64,000 nucleotides of DNA from Haliclona indistincta. Taxonomy: Eukaryota; Porifera; Demospongiae; Haplosclerida; Chalinidae. Of this stretch, positions 11,444 to 22,840 are shown piece after piece. Each line of letters starts with the position of its first letter. Positions within the stretch are counted from its first letter, which is position 1. The notes under the pieces are model-generated. The model was not told the DNA's origin. It searched no databases and saw nothing but the letters and a program-made list of their open reading frames with translations. The stretch is from contig OZ024790.1 in the NCBI GenBank assembly GCA_964017065.1, positions 3,342,631-3,406,630 of the forward strand, read 5' to 3'. Made by a program: the position numbers and the translations under genes.

Positions 11444-11979
11444 GGCCATCAGATGGTTACACTCCAGCCACTGGGTGGCTACGTACAAGCCATCGGATGG
11501 CTACACACCAGCCATCAGATGGCTACAGCTACACACCAGCCATCAGATGGCTACAGCTACACATCAGCCATCAGATGGCTACGCATGCACCAGCCATCAG
11601 ATGGCTACAGCTACACACCAGCCATCAGATGGCTACAGCTACACACCAGCCACCAGATGGCTACAGCTACACACCAGCCATCAGATGGCTACAGCTACAC
11701 ACCAGCCATCAGATGGCTACAGCTACACACCAGCCATCGGATGGCTATATACGGTATACACAAGCCATCAGATGGCTACGTACCAGCCATCAGATGGCTA
11801 CAGCTACACACCAGCCATCGGATGGCTATACGGCATACACAAGCCATCAGATGGCTACGTACCAGCCATCAGATGGCTACAGCTCCACACCAGCCATCGG
11901 ATGGCTATACGGTATACACAAGCCATCAGATGGCTACGTACCAGCCATCGGATGGCTACACACTAGTCATCGAATGACT
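11444..11979. repeat. Minisatellite of about 21 short palindromes, copy 1
   Basis: About 21 units of a 15-bp near-perfect palindrome, AGCCATC-A/G-GATGGCT, separated by 5-16 bp spacers often reading ACAGCTACACACC. Units are 20-31 bp apart. Variants keep the pairing (see findings). It lies between the RNase H and recombinase parts of the DIRS element. Open frames through it (HQPSDGY repeats) are not proteins. Confidence 0.95.
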
Positions 11980-12114
11980 ATAATACATAGCTAAGATCAT
12001 GATTTCAGTCCAATCATCTGCTAGCTACCACAATGAACACCCACCAACTACCATGTGCTTATTTATCTTTGATTTATAGCGTCGCGACAAACTGCCCATG
12101 CATACTGCTGCTGC

Positions 12115-15102
12115 CTAGGAAGAAAAATTGCACCGCAAAGCAAGCACTGGAGTATTAGGCAACTCCCCATTAAACAATACTGCCCCAGACAATCCTGGCA
12201 AAAATAGATGCTGAATTCTAGGTAGCTCCCAAACATCAACTACAAAGTCTGCGAAAAAATTGCTATCTGGACATAACATGGGCCAAAATGGAGCTGAGAA
12301 CCAGCATGGGACTACCAGTGTGCCTATAGCACCACACGCCTGAGCATGTCTAATTACTCTTGGAACCAGTGAGATAGGTGGGCACCACCAGTTATTCTCG
12401 CCACCCCAGTGGGATGTGAATGCATCTATTGCTTCTGTGCTCGGGCTCCAATGTCGACTATTAAAACGAGGAAGCTGGGTGTTGTTACAACTAGCAAATC
12501 GGTCTACTGTATGTGGACCCCACACTTGTTGTAACACACTAAAAACTGCTGGGTTAAGTTTCCAATCATCATAATCTAGAATTCTACTTAAGTAATCGGC
12601 TTGCTCATTGAGCTCTCGTGGAATCCACTCTGGCTCTAAGTGGATATGGTTGATCATAGACAGAGAAAACACCTCTAGAGCAACCTTCTGAAGGTGCTCC
12701 TTTCTGCTACCCACCTGGAGTATACGCACCACATTTTGGTTGTCTGTAAACCATCTTACACGTGAATCACGCAACTTGGCTGCCATCGAGTGCAGCACTC
12801 GATAAACAGCAGTCAGCTCACGCCAGGTTGAGCTCTGTGCCGCTTCCTCTGGCGACCATTGCCCGAAAGCTGTGCTTGGACCATGCTCTACCATGTACCC
12901 ACCAAAACCTGTGTCACTAGCATCAGAGTACACTACTCTAACAGCAGATGGAGCTCTCCAAAATGGATGAGCATTAAAGTCAGATACTCTTTTCTCCCAA
13001 AAAATGAGCTCATACTCTGCTTCAGGGGAGAGCTGTAAACGATCACACCAACTACACCTAGCTTCGATCGTTGCATACAAGCTGCGAGTCATGAAGCGAG
13101 TCAGAGGGCCAATCGCCAAGCCCATAGCTATTATTTTACCCACCACACTAGCTAGCAATCTAGCTGGGACCCATCTCATGCCAATGGTCTGTTTCAACTG
13201 GCGTTTTAACAAAGTTATCTTCTCGGCAGGGACCTCGAGGTGCCCTACTGATGTATCAATCACAAATCCTAACCACGACAACCTCTGTACAGGTGACCAC
13301 TGCGATTTAACAGGATGGGTAACTAACCCTGCACTGCTAAGGGTCTTGCGAACAAAATCACTAGCTGTGAGTGCTGAATGCTTATCAGCAGCAACTGCCA
13401 GGCCGTCATCCAAATAGAGAACAATTCTAATGCCATTAGCACGCCAATATCGAACCAAAGGACGCAATAGCTTAGTAAAAACATAGCAAGCAGTTGACAA
13501 CCCAAAGGGCAACACAGTGAACATGTAATAAGCCCCACCCCATTCAATGCCAAGAAACCTTTGGTGGGCTTCTGCTACATCCACATGATGATACCCTGAC
13601 TTTAAATCAAACGAAAACATGTAATCATTACGTTCCAACAGTAACATAGCTGTTCGTAGATCCTCGTATTTGAATTTTTGCTTCCACAAATATTTGTTCA
13701 GATACCGGAGATTGACCACTAACCTCAGCTTACCGGAGCTATTCTCTACCACAGACAGAGGACTACATATGTGAGGCTTCAGCTCTATTTGCTTGATGCA
13801 CCCACCTACCAGTAATTCCTCTATACTAGTTTGGACAAATTCAGATCTAAAATAAGCCGACGGCTGATTTTTCTGCGATCGCACTGGTGGTTCCGATTTC
13901 AGCGGTAACACATAACCTGACTCAATGATAGATAAAACTGACTGTGGTGCAACAAGCTCTTCCTTCCAAAATGAAATATGCTCTTTAAGTCTACCTTTCA
14001 CTGTAGGTATTACATTACTAACAGCCTCAGAGGTCACCTCTGCAGCACACATAATGTCATGTGACAGCAAAGTTACCTCCTCTAGGTCACCCTGAGCAGC
14101 AACAACAACACCTTCAACAACATTGCTATCAACACCAATATCAGCGGCACACCCATCTGACAATACTTGTTTACAACTACCAGGCACAACGACCATTCCC
14201 CCATGTATCCCTTGTACATGTGTACCATGTTGGTGAGATAACCCATTTGCCCCACCAGCTGCACCAAGTGCCTGATCACAAGTGCTCAATACATACGACT
14301 CCCCTTCACTATGAACCTCTGAAGGTGCCTCTGACTCATCTACTGCAGGCATATGCATACCTGCTTTCTCACTACTACCTGTACACACATTGTCTACATG
14401 CTCTGACTCCATACTACACACAAACCCAGTATCACTATGGACCTTCAGGGGAGGATACCAGACAGTCTTACTGCTGGAGGCTTGTGTCTTTGGGCAGTAG
14501 TTCTCCATCTGTCCGCAAGTGAAACACGGTTCCGGCATCTTGGGCGTGGATGGCTGAGCTGGAGCACGCCTCACGAAGGGCAGAGCTGACGGGTGTGGCT
14601 GAAAGGTCTCCATAGCACTGGCTGAGCGCTTCGACGCCTTGCTCTTCTCGGCAGGTGCCTTCCTTTTGCGAGCAGCCTTTCGCTCCGCAGCCTTCTCCGC
14701 CTTCTCCATTCTTTTCTCATCATCGGAGTTGTCGGCTAACTCGTCAGCCTTATATTCGTTCACGACAGTCCAGCCTAGCTCTGACCGGTCCGCGATCTTA
14801 ATGAGCTTTTGACGCTCGGCTATAGCTTCTCTACCTTTCTTTAGAGACTCCAGCGCTGACTTGATGTTACTTGCTGATGGTATAGTGGCGCTGGAGCCTC
14901 CAGACTGCAACTCGACTTCAGCTTCTCGCATTGCGTCGTCTACATTCACATTGACCTTACTCTGCTCCTCGTGGGACTTCTTTTTAAATACGTATCTAGG
15001 CTCCTGCCGAGCTCTTCTAGCTGCTGTTGCAGCCACCTTATCCTGACCTTCTCGCAACTCTTTCCTGAATTCCTCCAATTTCTCATCCAGCTTCTGCATC
15101 AT
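12115..15102 (-). CDS. DIRS gag-RT-RNase H polyprotein, copy 1
   Basis: 995 residues, one open frame. The N-terminal 160 residues are charged and helix-prone, then basic (RKAARKRKAP); a partial zinc knuckle follows (C193-X2-C196-X6-C203, with no His seen). The reverse transcriptase lies at about 430-640 with the YLDD active site at 563-566 and the PFGLSTA motif. RNase H follows with SDAS, RELTA, FTDNQ and ADYLSR, which supply the four acidic residues. The last 120 residues (WCPP, VPCWFSAPFWPML) match the tail typical of DIRS/Ngaro polymerases. The ATG lies 5 nt from the duplication junction, so the real gag may once have been longer. Catalytic motifs look intact, but without a recombinase the copy cannot move on its own. 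Confidence 0.9.
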   Translation of the reverse strand: MMQKLDEKLEEFRKELREGQDKVAATAARRARQEPRYVFKKKSHEEQSKVNVNVDDAMREAEVELQSGGSSATIPSASNIKSALESLKKGREAIAERQKLIKIADRSELGWTVVNEYKADELADNSDDEKRMEKAEKAAERKAARKRKAPAEKSKASKRSASAMETFQPHPSALPFVRRAPAQPSTPKMPEPCFTCGQMENYCPKTQASSSKTVWYPPLKVHSDTGFVCSMESEHVDNVCTGSSEKAGMHMPAVDESEAPSEVHSEGESYVLSTCDQALGAAGGANGLSHQHGTHVQGIHGGMVVVPGSCKQVLSDGCAADIGVDSNVVEGVVVAAQGDLEEVTLLSHDIMCAAEVTSEAVSNVIPTVKGRLKEHISFWKEELVAPQSVLSIIESGYVLPLKSEPPVRSQKNQPSAYFRSEFVQTSIEELLVGGCIKQIELKPHICSPLSVVENSSGKLRLVVNLRYLNKYLWKQKFKYEDLRTAMLLLERNDYMFSFDLKSGYHHVDVAEAHQRFLGIEWGGAYYMFTVLPFGLSTACYVFTKLLRPLVRYWRANGIRIVLYLDDGLAVAADKHSALTASDFVRKTLSSAGLVTHPVKSQWSPVQRLSWLGFVIDTSVGHLEVPAEKITLLKRQLKQTIGMRWVPARLLASVVGKIIAMGLAIGPLTRFMTRSLYATIEARCSWCDRLQLSPEAEYELIFWEKRVSDFNAHPFWRAPSAVRVVYSDASDTGFGGYMVEHGPSTAFGQWSPEEAAQSSTWRELTAVYRVLHSMAAKLRDSRVRWFTDNQNVVRILQVGSRKEHLQKVALEVFSLSMINHIHLEPEWIPRELNEQADYLSRILDYDDWKLNPAVFSVLQQVWGPHTVDRFASCNNTQLPRFNSRHWSPSTEAIDAFTSHWGGENNWWCPPISLVPRVIRHAQACGAIGTLVVPCWFSAPFWPMLCPDSNFFADFVVDVWELPRIQHLFLPGLSGAVLFNGELPNTPVLALRCNFSS

Positions 15103-15107
15103 CTTTT

Positions 15108-16899
15108 GTCCTTCACAACCTTCTCCTCATTGGGCTGAGTGACTGACCATAGATAGTTTAACGCGTAGAGGGATGGGAAACTTAAATTATTCCTCAATAC
15201 AAATGTATTACGTGACGTCACGCGGGCTGTCCATACGCGCGTTGTCGAGACTCGAGCGGACCACAATGGCAACTCGTGGCAGCTAACTAAGTTTCTCGGC
15301 TTTACAGCGTCTTGGATCGTCCTGGATCACCTGCGCACACAAAACTAGTGCCCTGCTAAGTTTTTTAGCCATGGAAGTTGCTACTGTACAAGAAACTATC
15401 ACAGTACCCAAGTAAGCAAGGAAGCCACTCCATTTTTTCATTGGAACACATTCGTAGCCTGGACAAGTGTTTTTTGGCCTTGCCAATTGTATTTTCTGTT
15501 TCTCACAAACACTCAGAGTGTATTAAGCTAGGTTATATGTTTACATTTAGTTCGCTATGCCTGCCAAATGCTTGAACTAATCTTTACCATAGGCTATATT
15601 CTGTACGCATTCACGCACAAACTATAAAAGTTGCTTATATCACATAATATTTTTTAGAGAGCCAATGCATGTGGTCTTGTACTAAGCCCATTGAAATTCT
15701 TCTCACTCGAAGAAGTAATGGATAAAACTTGTTCAAACATTTGCTTAATCGTATTCATCAGTACCACTATGCCTACAGCTATACTTTTTTCTTGATAGAG
15801 GACACAAACACAGAAGTAAGACAGGGAAAGGAGAAAAGAGTGAACATAGAATTGGAGTGTACATGTATTCATTGTAAGAAAAAGTCATCTGTTGTCCAGG
15901 CACGTTGTTATAATTACCGTTCTTATTCCTGCACATGCATTATAGGAAGAAATTGAAATCTCTGTAGACTCCAGTGCTAACCTAAATGGCCAGGTATACT
16001 GTGTGTTTTTCTTAGTTTCACTTGTTTCTGTATACTTACATGTATAGGAATATAACTCTACCAGCCCGCTATCAGAATCAACCATCCTAGTAACCATCAT
16101 CATCAGCCTCAGTAAATGATAAACTTGACGATCAACTCTCTGGTGACACCAGCACCAACTTATGTGGGCAGTTATTGCTCAATATTTGTTCTTGTACATT
16201 TAGGAATATAACTCTACCTGCCAATTGCAATCAGAATCAACCGATACCAGCATCATCATCATCAACAGTGAAAGATCAAGTAGGGTGGACAGATGTCTCT
16301 GGTGATAGTCGAGATCTTAGACTCCGAGGCTGTGTCGTGACTCACCAAGAGGCTGCAGATGCACCATGCCCTTTAGTTATAACCCATTCAGTAGTTGTTG
16401 TTCAGTAATAATATTCAGTAATAATTTCCTCTTCTGGTAGCTGATAATTTGTATCTATTGGTGCTATCTATCCATGTTGCAAATGCTTTTCTTAATGCTA
16501 GCACTAAATCACTCAATTTTTCGTTTTCACTGCATTCTCTAAGAATATTGGCGGTGGCTAAAACACTGATAGTAACTGGAGTTTTCTCCTTCATCTCGCA
16601 AATCTCTTCAAATGTTATTGCATCTAAAGCGAGCTTCCATTTTGCGTCATTTTGATGAATATTAAGTACACGGGTGACGTCACTTCCGACAACACGCGTT
16701 GTACCACTGAATAATTAAAGTTTCCCATCCCTCTACGCGTTAAAATATCTATGGACTGACAGACAAGAGGTTGACACTAAAAGGTGTGAAAATTACCACT
16801 TTCCTCGGCAATGTCGGGTGTGTTACCAGTCTCAGGCACTCTACAGGCGCTCTTTGCCTGCACGGCGGCCTATTCGTCAGCTCCTCTCGCGCGCTTCAT
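15108..16899 (-). pseudogene. Raver-like 5' fragment, unit 2
   Basis: Only exon 1 (16899-16797, with TAG at codon 10, 16870-16872) and the first 35 bases of exon 2 (15142-15108) remain. Intron 1 carries the TIR transposon. The rest of the gene was cut away at the tandem junction with the DIRS element. Confidence 0.7.
15148..16753. mobile_element. 1606-bp TIR DNA transposon, unit 2
   Basis: Same element and same GACTGAC flanks as at 4423; it was copied with the unit, not by a new transposition. It differs by a T for C near 16028. Confidence 0.85.
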
Positions 16900-17057
16900 G
16901 TTCTAACTGAGAAACTGCTTCTCTCAACGCTCTCCAGAATGCGCCTCAATTTTGAATCACAGCTGATTTGTCACGTGGGTACTACATCACGTGATCACCA
17001 CTGACACGTGAGCTAATCAACATTCCGCGGTCAAAACCGCGATCGTGTTTTGCAGCC
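16900..17057. promoter_or_regulatory. Divergent Raver/NLR promoter, unit 2
   Basis: Same three CACGTG boxes (16972, 16988, 17005) and CGCGGT/ACCGCG inverted repeat as in unit 1. Confidence 0.6.
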
Positions 17058-20000
17058 ATGGCATGTTTTCCTGGCTCTGATGTTGACATGAACAAGCCGT
17101 GTTCGGAGAGGCATTTAGCTAAAATTGCTATTTCAATTTCAGTCGACTGGAGAGAGATATCACCATTCCTCGATCTAACGGAAGCAGATGAACGAGAAAT
17201 ACTCGGAGCCATCCCTCCCCTTTCAGTACGCTCACAGAAAATAGCAATGCTGAGACTTTGGAAGAAAAGACAAGGAAAAAATGCCACATACGAGCGACTG
17301 TGTCAAGTCTTTAGTGATTGTGAAATGTCTGATCTTGTTGAAAATGTTCAAAAACTGCTGACAGGGAGTAGCAACAGCTCAGTACATGAGGAATGTGAGT
17401 AATTGAATTAAATAATATTATTGTAGCTATGATAATAATTTATTTCAATTTTCAGGTCCCTCATCCAACCAATCTCCTCATCCTAATCCGGCACTCAGCT
17501 CTTATGCGTCCTATCTCAGAGAATTTGTACACGTCTATGTCCCAAAGCCACACCTCCCAACATTGGACCCATCTCCCACGATGTGAGTTCATACAACTAG
17601 CAATGATTAAAAATAAGATGATACGACGCGGAGGACCTGAAGAGGAAATGATCAGACTAGCACAGCAAGGAAACGTTGAAACGATTCTTCGTCATAAAGA
17701 ATCTATTAACTTAGTTGACCTCTTCCCATCCCCACAGCAGTCACCAAATCCGCCATCATCACCACAAGGTAGAATATGTCTTATTGAAGGAGCCCCAGGA
17801 GGAGGAAAGAGCACCTTTGCTCTCCACATCTGCCATCAATGGGCGCAGGGTGCTTCTTGGTTAGCTCGATTTGATGTGGTTATACTTGCTTACTTGCGTG
17901 ACGAAGCCATCCAAAATGCGACCAGTTTAGCTGAAATACTACCAGCTCGTGATATAGAAATGTGTCAAAGTAATTCCTCTCATTTACAAGCTACTGATGG
18001 AAAGAATGTTTTGTTTGTTTTTGATGGATGGGATGAGTTTCCCAAAAATTTGATGAAAGACTCGCTCGTCTCCACTATACTTCGACAGCCACATAAAGTT
18101 TCTCTTCATCAAAGTACTGTACTGATCACCTCTCGACCAGTGGCCTCAGGAAACCTGCTCAACATAGCTGATCGACGAGTGGAGATCCTGGGATTTACTC
18201 AACAACAGATCCGTGAATACATAGAGAAAGCTCTTGAAGGCAACAGTGCTCACATTCAGCAACTTGTCCTGCATCTTGAACAACACCCAGTTATAGAAGG
18301 TTATTGCTATATACCACTTCATTTAGCAATACTTGTGCACATATTTCTTACAATGAAGGGAGCCTTACCTACCACACATCACGAACTATTCTGCTCTCTT
18401 ATACTCTGCTGCATAGTCCGAGAACAAGAAACACATGAACCCGACACAATATTACCAATAATGTCCTCATTAGACGATCTTCCTGATGATCTTAAGTCTA
18501 AACTGAACAACCTTAGCTTATTAGCATACAATGGAGTAATGGAAGGAAAAATCATTTTTTATTTTAAAGACTTGCAATCATCTGATCTGCCTACCAATCT
18601 TCCTTCTTTAGGGCTTCTTCAGACAACTGAGGGGTTCGCACTGTGTAGTAAATCACTTTCTTATAACTTTCTTCATCTCTCAGTTCAAGAGCTTCTTGCT
18701 GCTTATCATATTTCACAGATGGATTCTAGTGAACAGGTCAAAGTGTTTCAGAAATTATTCGGAAGTGCTCGTTTTCAAGCCGTTCTACAGTACTATTGTG
18801 GCTTCACAAAATTAAATAATCCAGAAATACAACAATTCATATCTTCATATCATAGTAATATGACTGTACTTCATGAATTTTTACCCATACTTAAATGCTT
18901 TTTCGAAGCAAAACAGCCGTCTTTATCCCAGTTAGTTGATCCTAATAACTTATTGAACATTGGGACATACAGGCCTGATGAACACATCATATATGAAACA
19001 CTTATTACTTATGATAAAATGACTCCAGTTGATTATCTTGCAGTTGGATATTTAATTGTCTCATTCCTGTCCACATGTGGTCATGGGTCTAACACTAATA
19101 CACCTACTTTGTATCTTAGAATAGATGAACCCATTGACGATCATTGTTTAAAGCTACTGCTAGATGAACTCTCAAAGAATCCTATTGAAGGATTGCCAAC
19201 ATTACCTGGTGCTTTGTCAGAAAAATTGGTGTTGAAGCTGATGCATATGGCACATATCAATATAGCGGGATTTAAGTATTTAGCATCTTATCTCAAAACA
19301 TTTCCTTTAATCGGTGAAGTTACATTGGTTCCTACAAAAAATGTGGTTGTTCCGAATGAATTTATTGTTGAAATGCTGCATACGAACAATTCTATAACCA
19401 AACTCAGTATACAAGATAACTCATGCCAATTCACTAACTCGTTAACCATTAAATGTGCTCATCTGAACAAGCCACTTACAGAACTTCATCTATCTTCACT
19501 GTCAGATAAACTGCTACACATCATTATCACTCATCTTCAATACAATACTACTCTGGTCAAGTTAACCATAAGCAAAACTCAGTCTGATATGACAGTGGAA
19601 ACTGCTAGGGCTCTCACTATGATGCTTGAAGTAAACAAATCTCTTACGCATCTTGTTGTTTCGCACTCAATGTATTTCTCAGACAATGAGGCTTATTGTG
19701 TTTTCAAAGGTCTTCAACACAACACTACTCTTATCAGCCTGGACCTGAGCAATTGTGTTATAACTGCTGCAGATCCAGAAATCATTAAGTCACTCATGCT
19801 TCAGGAAAACGGTTCTCTTACTCACTTAAATCTTTCAGGAAACATTTGTTTTTCAAACTCAGGAGCTCGATGCATTTTCGAAAGCCTCCAATACAATAGC
19901 ACTCTAGTCTACTTAAATCTTGGTGGGACAAGTATAACAGCTAATGATCCAGACACCGCTAAGTCTCTCACTAAAATGCTTCAAGTGAACAAGTCACTTA

Positions 20001-20359
20001 CACATCTTGACCTATCGTGTAAAGACACTATACCTGCTAACCGTATTATCTCACTCATCTTTTCTGCACTCGAACACAACACCAATGTACTTCACTTAGT
20101 CCTCCGTCATAGAGAAATTTCGAAAGATGATGCAAAATGCATTGCTCAGGCACTGAAATCAAATCAATCGCTGCTAACAATTGATATCTCAGATGCTTAT
20201 ATTAGTCGTATTGATATTATTCTTGCTGCACTCAAGTTCAACACCAAGTTGAAAACTATGTGCATTTCCTACAACTCGGCTGCTGATGTTGCTGTTGAAG
20301 ATTTGCAGAGAGCAAGAAAAGAGAGTGGATTGCCTCCTATTGTCATCGTACTTCATTAG
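17058..20359 (+). pseudogene. NOD-like receptor, copy 2, frame broken by one inserted T
   Basis: Exon 1 is 17058-17394 and exon 2 starts at 17456, as in copy 1. At about 17524 the sequence has GAATTTG where copies 1 and 3 have GAATTG. Read from the Death exon, translation then runs into TGA at 17584-17586, giving a 155-residue Death-only product. The NACHT-LRR part stays open in another frame to 20359 with intact GAPGGGKST. Either this is a real recent null allele that leaves a small Death-domain protein, or it is a homopolymer error in the assembly. Apart from this base it is nearly identical to copy 1. Confidence 0.75.
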
Positions 20360-20582
20360 TCCCCTGGCCCCAAAAACAAATCGTCAACTGAAGAAGCAAT
20401 CTTAAGTAGACTGGGAATATGGTAACTTTATTTTTCCATAATACATCAGCATTGAAAATATAAAGCCTATACAATACAGTACAAGACACTATAGCTACAT
20501 TTTATCATCATTGTAATTTTCAGTCAATCTTTCAAACATTTTCAGTTGAGGTACAAACATCATTACATGCATCAATCACATG

Positions 20583-20695
20583 CTCCCGCCATGCAACTAA
20601 GCATGCACACACCCAACATGCACCCAGTACATGCACTTCACTCATAGTGTGTCAGGGCTGCTGTGCACGCCACTGTAACGCATATAATCATCACA
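20583..20695. repeat. 113-bp DIRS direct repeat, outer, copy 2
   Basis: Identical to 21245-21357 and to the copy 1 repeats. Confidence 0.95.
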
Positions 20696-21244
20696 ACACT
20701 TTACAACCAACCACACAATCGCAACGACACCACTGAGCTGGGGCCACCTAAACGCACAAATTAAATAAATATTTATGATTAGCGCGACCCAACGCTAATC
20801 AAGGGAAAAACCCAGAGAGACCTAAAGCTTTTTGAGAAAAACTCTGGGAAAACCCATTACTGACGTCAGCTCAGGAAAAACACAACTGAACTACTCTACA
20901 AGTTCAAGATTCTCTCTGTTGCTTCTCTGGAACCAATCTGGATAGATATAAATAACATTTTGTATGGACAACAAACACCAACACTATTACACTACAGTAC
21001 TACTACAAAACATCCGTTCTCAGTCTCTTGATCCTGGAACTATCTGATAAATAGCCGAAGTAATAACTTCAGAAGGGGCGGGTGGGTGGGAATTAACAGA
21101 GTGGCGAAATGCACAACCCTAGAATGACTACATTAACTAATTCACACCTTAAATACCCTACCACACCATGACATCATGCTACGTCATGCATTGTCGGGAG
21201 CATATTTTCCGTCTAATTACTTCGTAAAACGACACAAAATATAT

Positions 21245-21357
21245 CTCCCGCCATGCAACTAAGCATGCACACACCCAACATGCACCCAGTACATGCACTT
21301 CACTCATAGTGTGTCAGGGCTGCTGTGCACGCCACTGTAACGCATATAATCATCACA
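21245..21357. repeat. 113-bp DIRS direct repeat, inner, copy 2
   Basis: Identical to 20583-20695. Confidence 0.95.
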
Positions 21358-21383
21358 CTAGAGACTAACAAAGAGCGGGTTTG

Positions 21384-22016
21384 TTACAATTTAAGACCTT
21401 TGGACACTGCTAGGCGTGCTCCAACTGAGTCCTCTACGTAGCCCAGTTCTTGAGCAGTCTCCGATTTCCACCTGCCGTGGCGCTTAAATAGCCTGTCCGG
21501 AACACCCGCTGCAGCTGCAGCAGTAGCTCCCCCTGCTCTCAGGCTATGTAGCCCGAACTGGCTACGGTCGTAACCCAGCTGGTCTAGTTTAGCAAGGAAA
21601 ACCTCGCGCATTCGGGTGGTCACACCTCTAAAGAGGTGGAGCTCGGAGGACTGTTTGCAGCAGTCACATATCTCTCTAGCATAGCCACTGGCAAGTGTCG
21701 TTACTTGTCCCAGCGACTAAAACGGTGTCTCCTTGTCTGTACTGGTCCATTTTACTCGATACAATGTGGACAGACATGGCTGATTCTGTGAATGTTATGT
21801 TGCAGCATCTCGGCTTAGCTAATTCATCGATGCGGAGGAATGCTGCAAAAACCAGCAACGCGCTTGCTGCCAAACGGATTTCAGACAGTTAGGGGAGGAC
21901 CCTAAGCTTTCTACCATGCTGTCCAGCTTCTCCACGGTCATTGGCTCTTTTCGAACTTTGGGCGAGCTAGCAATGTCTCCCATACTCCTGGCCCAGACCA
22001 TATATCTGAAAAAGGC
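21384..22016 (-). pseudogene. Tyrosine recombinase of DIRS element, frameshifted, copy 2
   Basis: It carries the same frame changes as copy 1, so the decay came before the tandem duplication (or both copies derive from one assembled sequence). Confidence 0.8.
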
Positions 22017-22169
22017 ATTACTGCTCCATTACATATACATTTTGCTTGCTAAGATAACTGTACACACTTTACCAGATACTATACTCGACTCTAGCTGCAC
22101 TACAACTCTGATTAGTCAGCCTATACATCGGAATGTTATAACAGATAGGACCCCATATACCCATGTTAC

Positions 22170-22705
22170 GGCCATCAGATGGTTACACTCCAGCCACTGG
22201 GTGGCTACGTACAAGCCATCGGATGGCTACACACCAGCCATCAGATGGCTACAGCTACACACCAGCCATCAGATGGCTACAGCTACACATCAGCCATCAG
22301 ATGGCTACGCATGCACCAGCCATCAGATGGCTACAGCTACACACCAGCCATCAGATGGCTACAGCTACACACCAGCCACCAGATGGCTACAGCTACACAC
22401 CAGCCATCAGATGGCTACAGCTACACACCAGCCATCAGATGGCTACAGCTACACACCAGCCATCGGATGGCTATATACGGTATACACAAGCCATCAGATG
22501 GCTACGTACCAGCCATCAGATGGCTACAGCTACACACCAGCCATCGGATGGCTATACGGCATACACAAGCCATCAGATGGCTACGTACCAGCCATCAGAT
22601 GGCTACAGCTCCACACCAGCCATCGGATGGCTATACGGTATACACAAGCCATCAGATGGCTACGTACCAGCCATCGGATGGCTACACACTAGTCATCGAA
22701 TGACT
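22170..22705. repeat. Palindromic minisatellite, copy 2
   Basis: Same order of variant units as at 11444-11979. The lack of array-length change between the two copies is notable, because such arrays usually change fast. Confidence 0.95.
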
Positions 22706-22840
22706 ATAATACATAGCTAAGATCATGATTTCAGTCCAATCATCTGCTAGCTACCACAATGAACACCCACCAACTACCATGTGCTTATTTATCTTTGATT
22801 TATAGCGTCGCGACAAACTGCCCATGCATACTGCTGCTGC

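Larger units (their letters stand above)
9857..15107 (-). mobile_element. DIRS/Ngaro-type tyrosine-recombinase retrotransposon, copy 1
   Basis: Minus-strand order is gag-RT-RNase H (15102-12115), a palindromic minisatellite, a broken tyrosine recombinase (about 11290-10658), then two identical 113-bp direct repeats at 10519-10631 and 9857-9969 separated by 549 bp. This fits the B1-A2-B2 tail of split-repeat DIRS/Ngaro/PAT elements, which integrate by site-specific recombination without target duplication; the empty site in unit 3 agrees. The matching A1 at the 5' end is missing because the tandem-duplication junction cuts at 15107, five bases before the gag ATG. Confidence 0.85.

Noticed and set aside
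11444..11979. CRISPR-like array
   Set aside because: Spacers are short (5-16 bp) and repetitive, repeats are 15 bp, no cas genes, and the context is a eukaryotic retrotransposon.
11190..11994. Plus-strand frames with HQPSDGY/AIRWLQLHTS repeats
   Set aside because: All three frames stay open only because the palindrome array lacks stops; it lies inside a minus-strand element.
13004..13417. Plus-strand 137-codon frame within the RT region
   Set aside because: Antisense shadow of the reverse transcriptase, which has all catalytic motifs on minus.
17429..17530. An alternative start giving a longer copy 2 protein (MIIIYFNFQVPHPTN)
   Set aside because: It reads through the intron and acceptor; the open frame exists only because of the inserted T.
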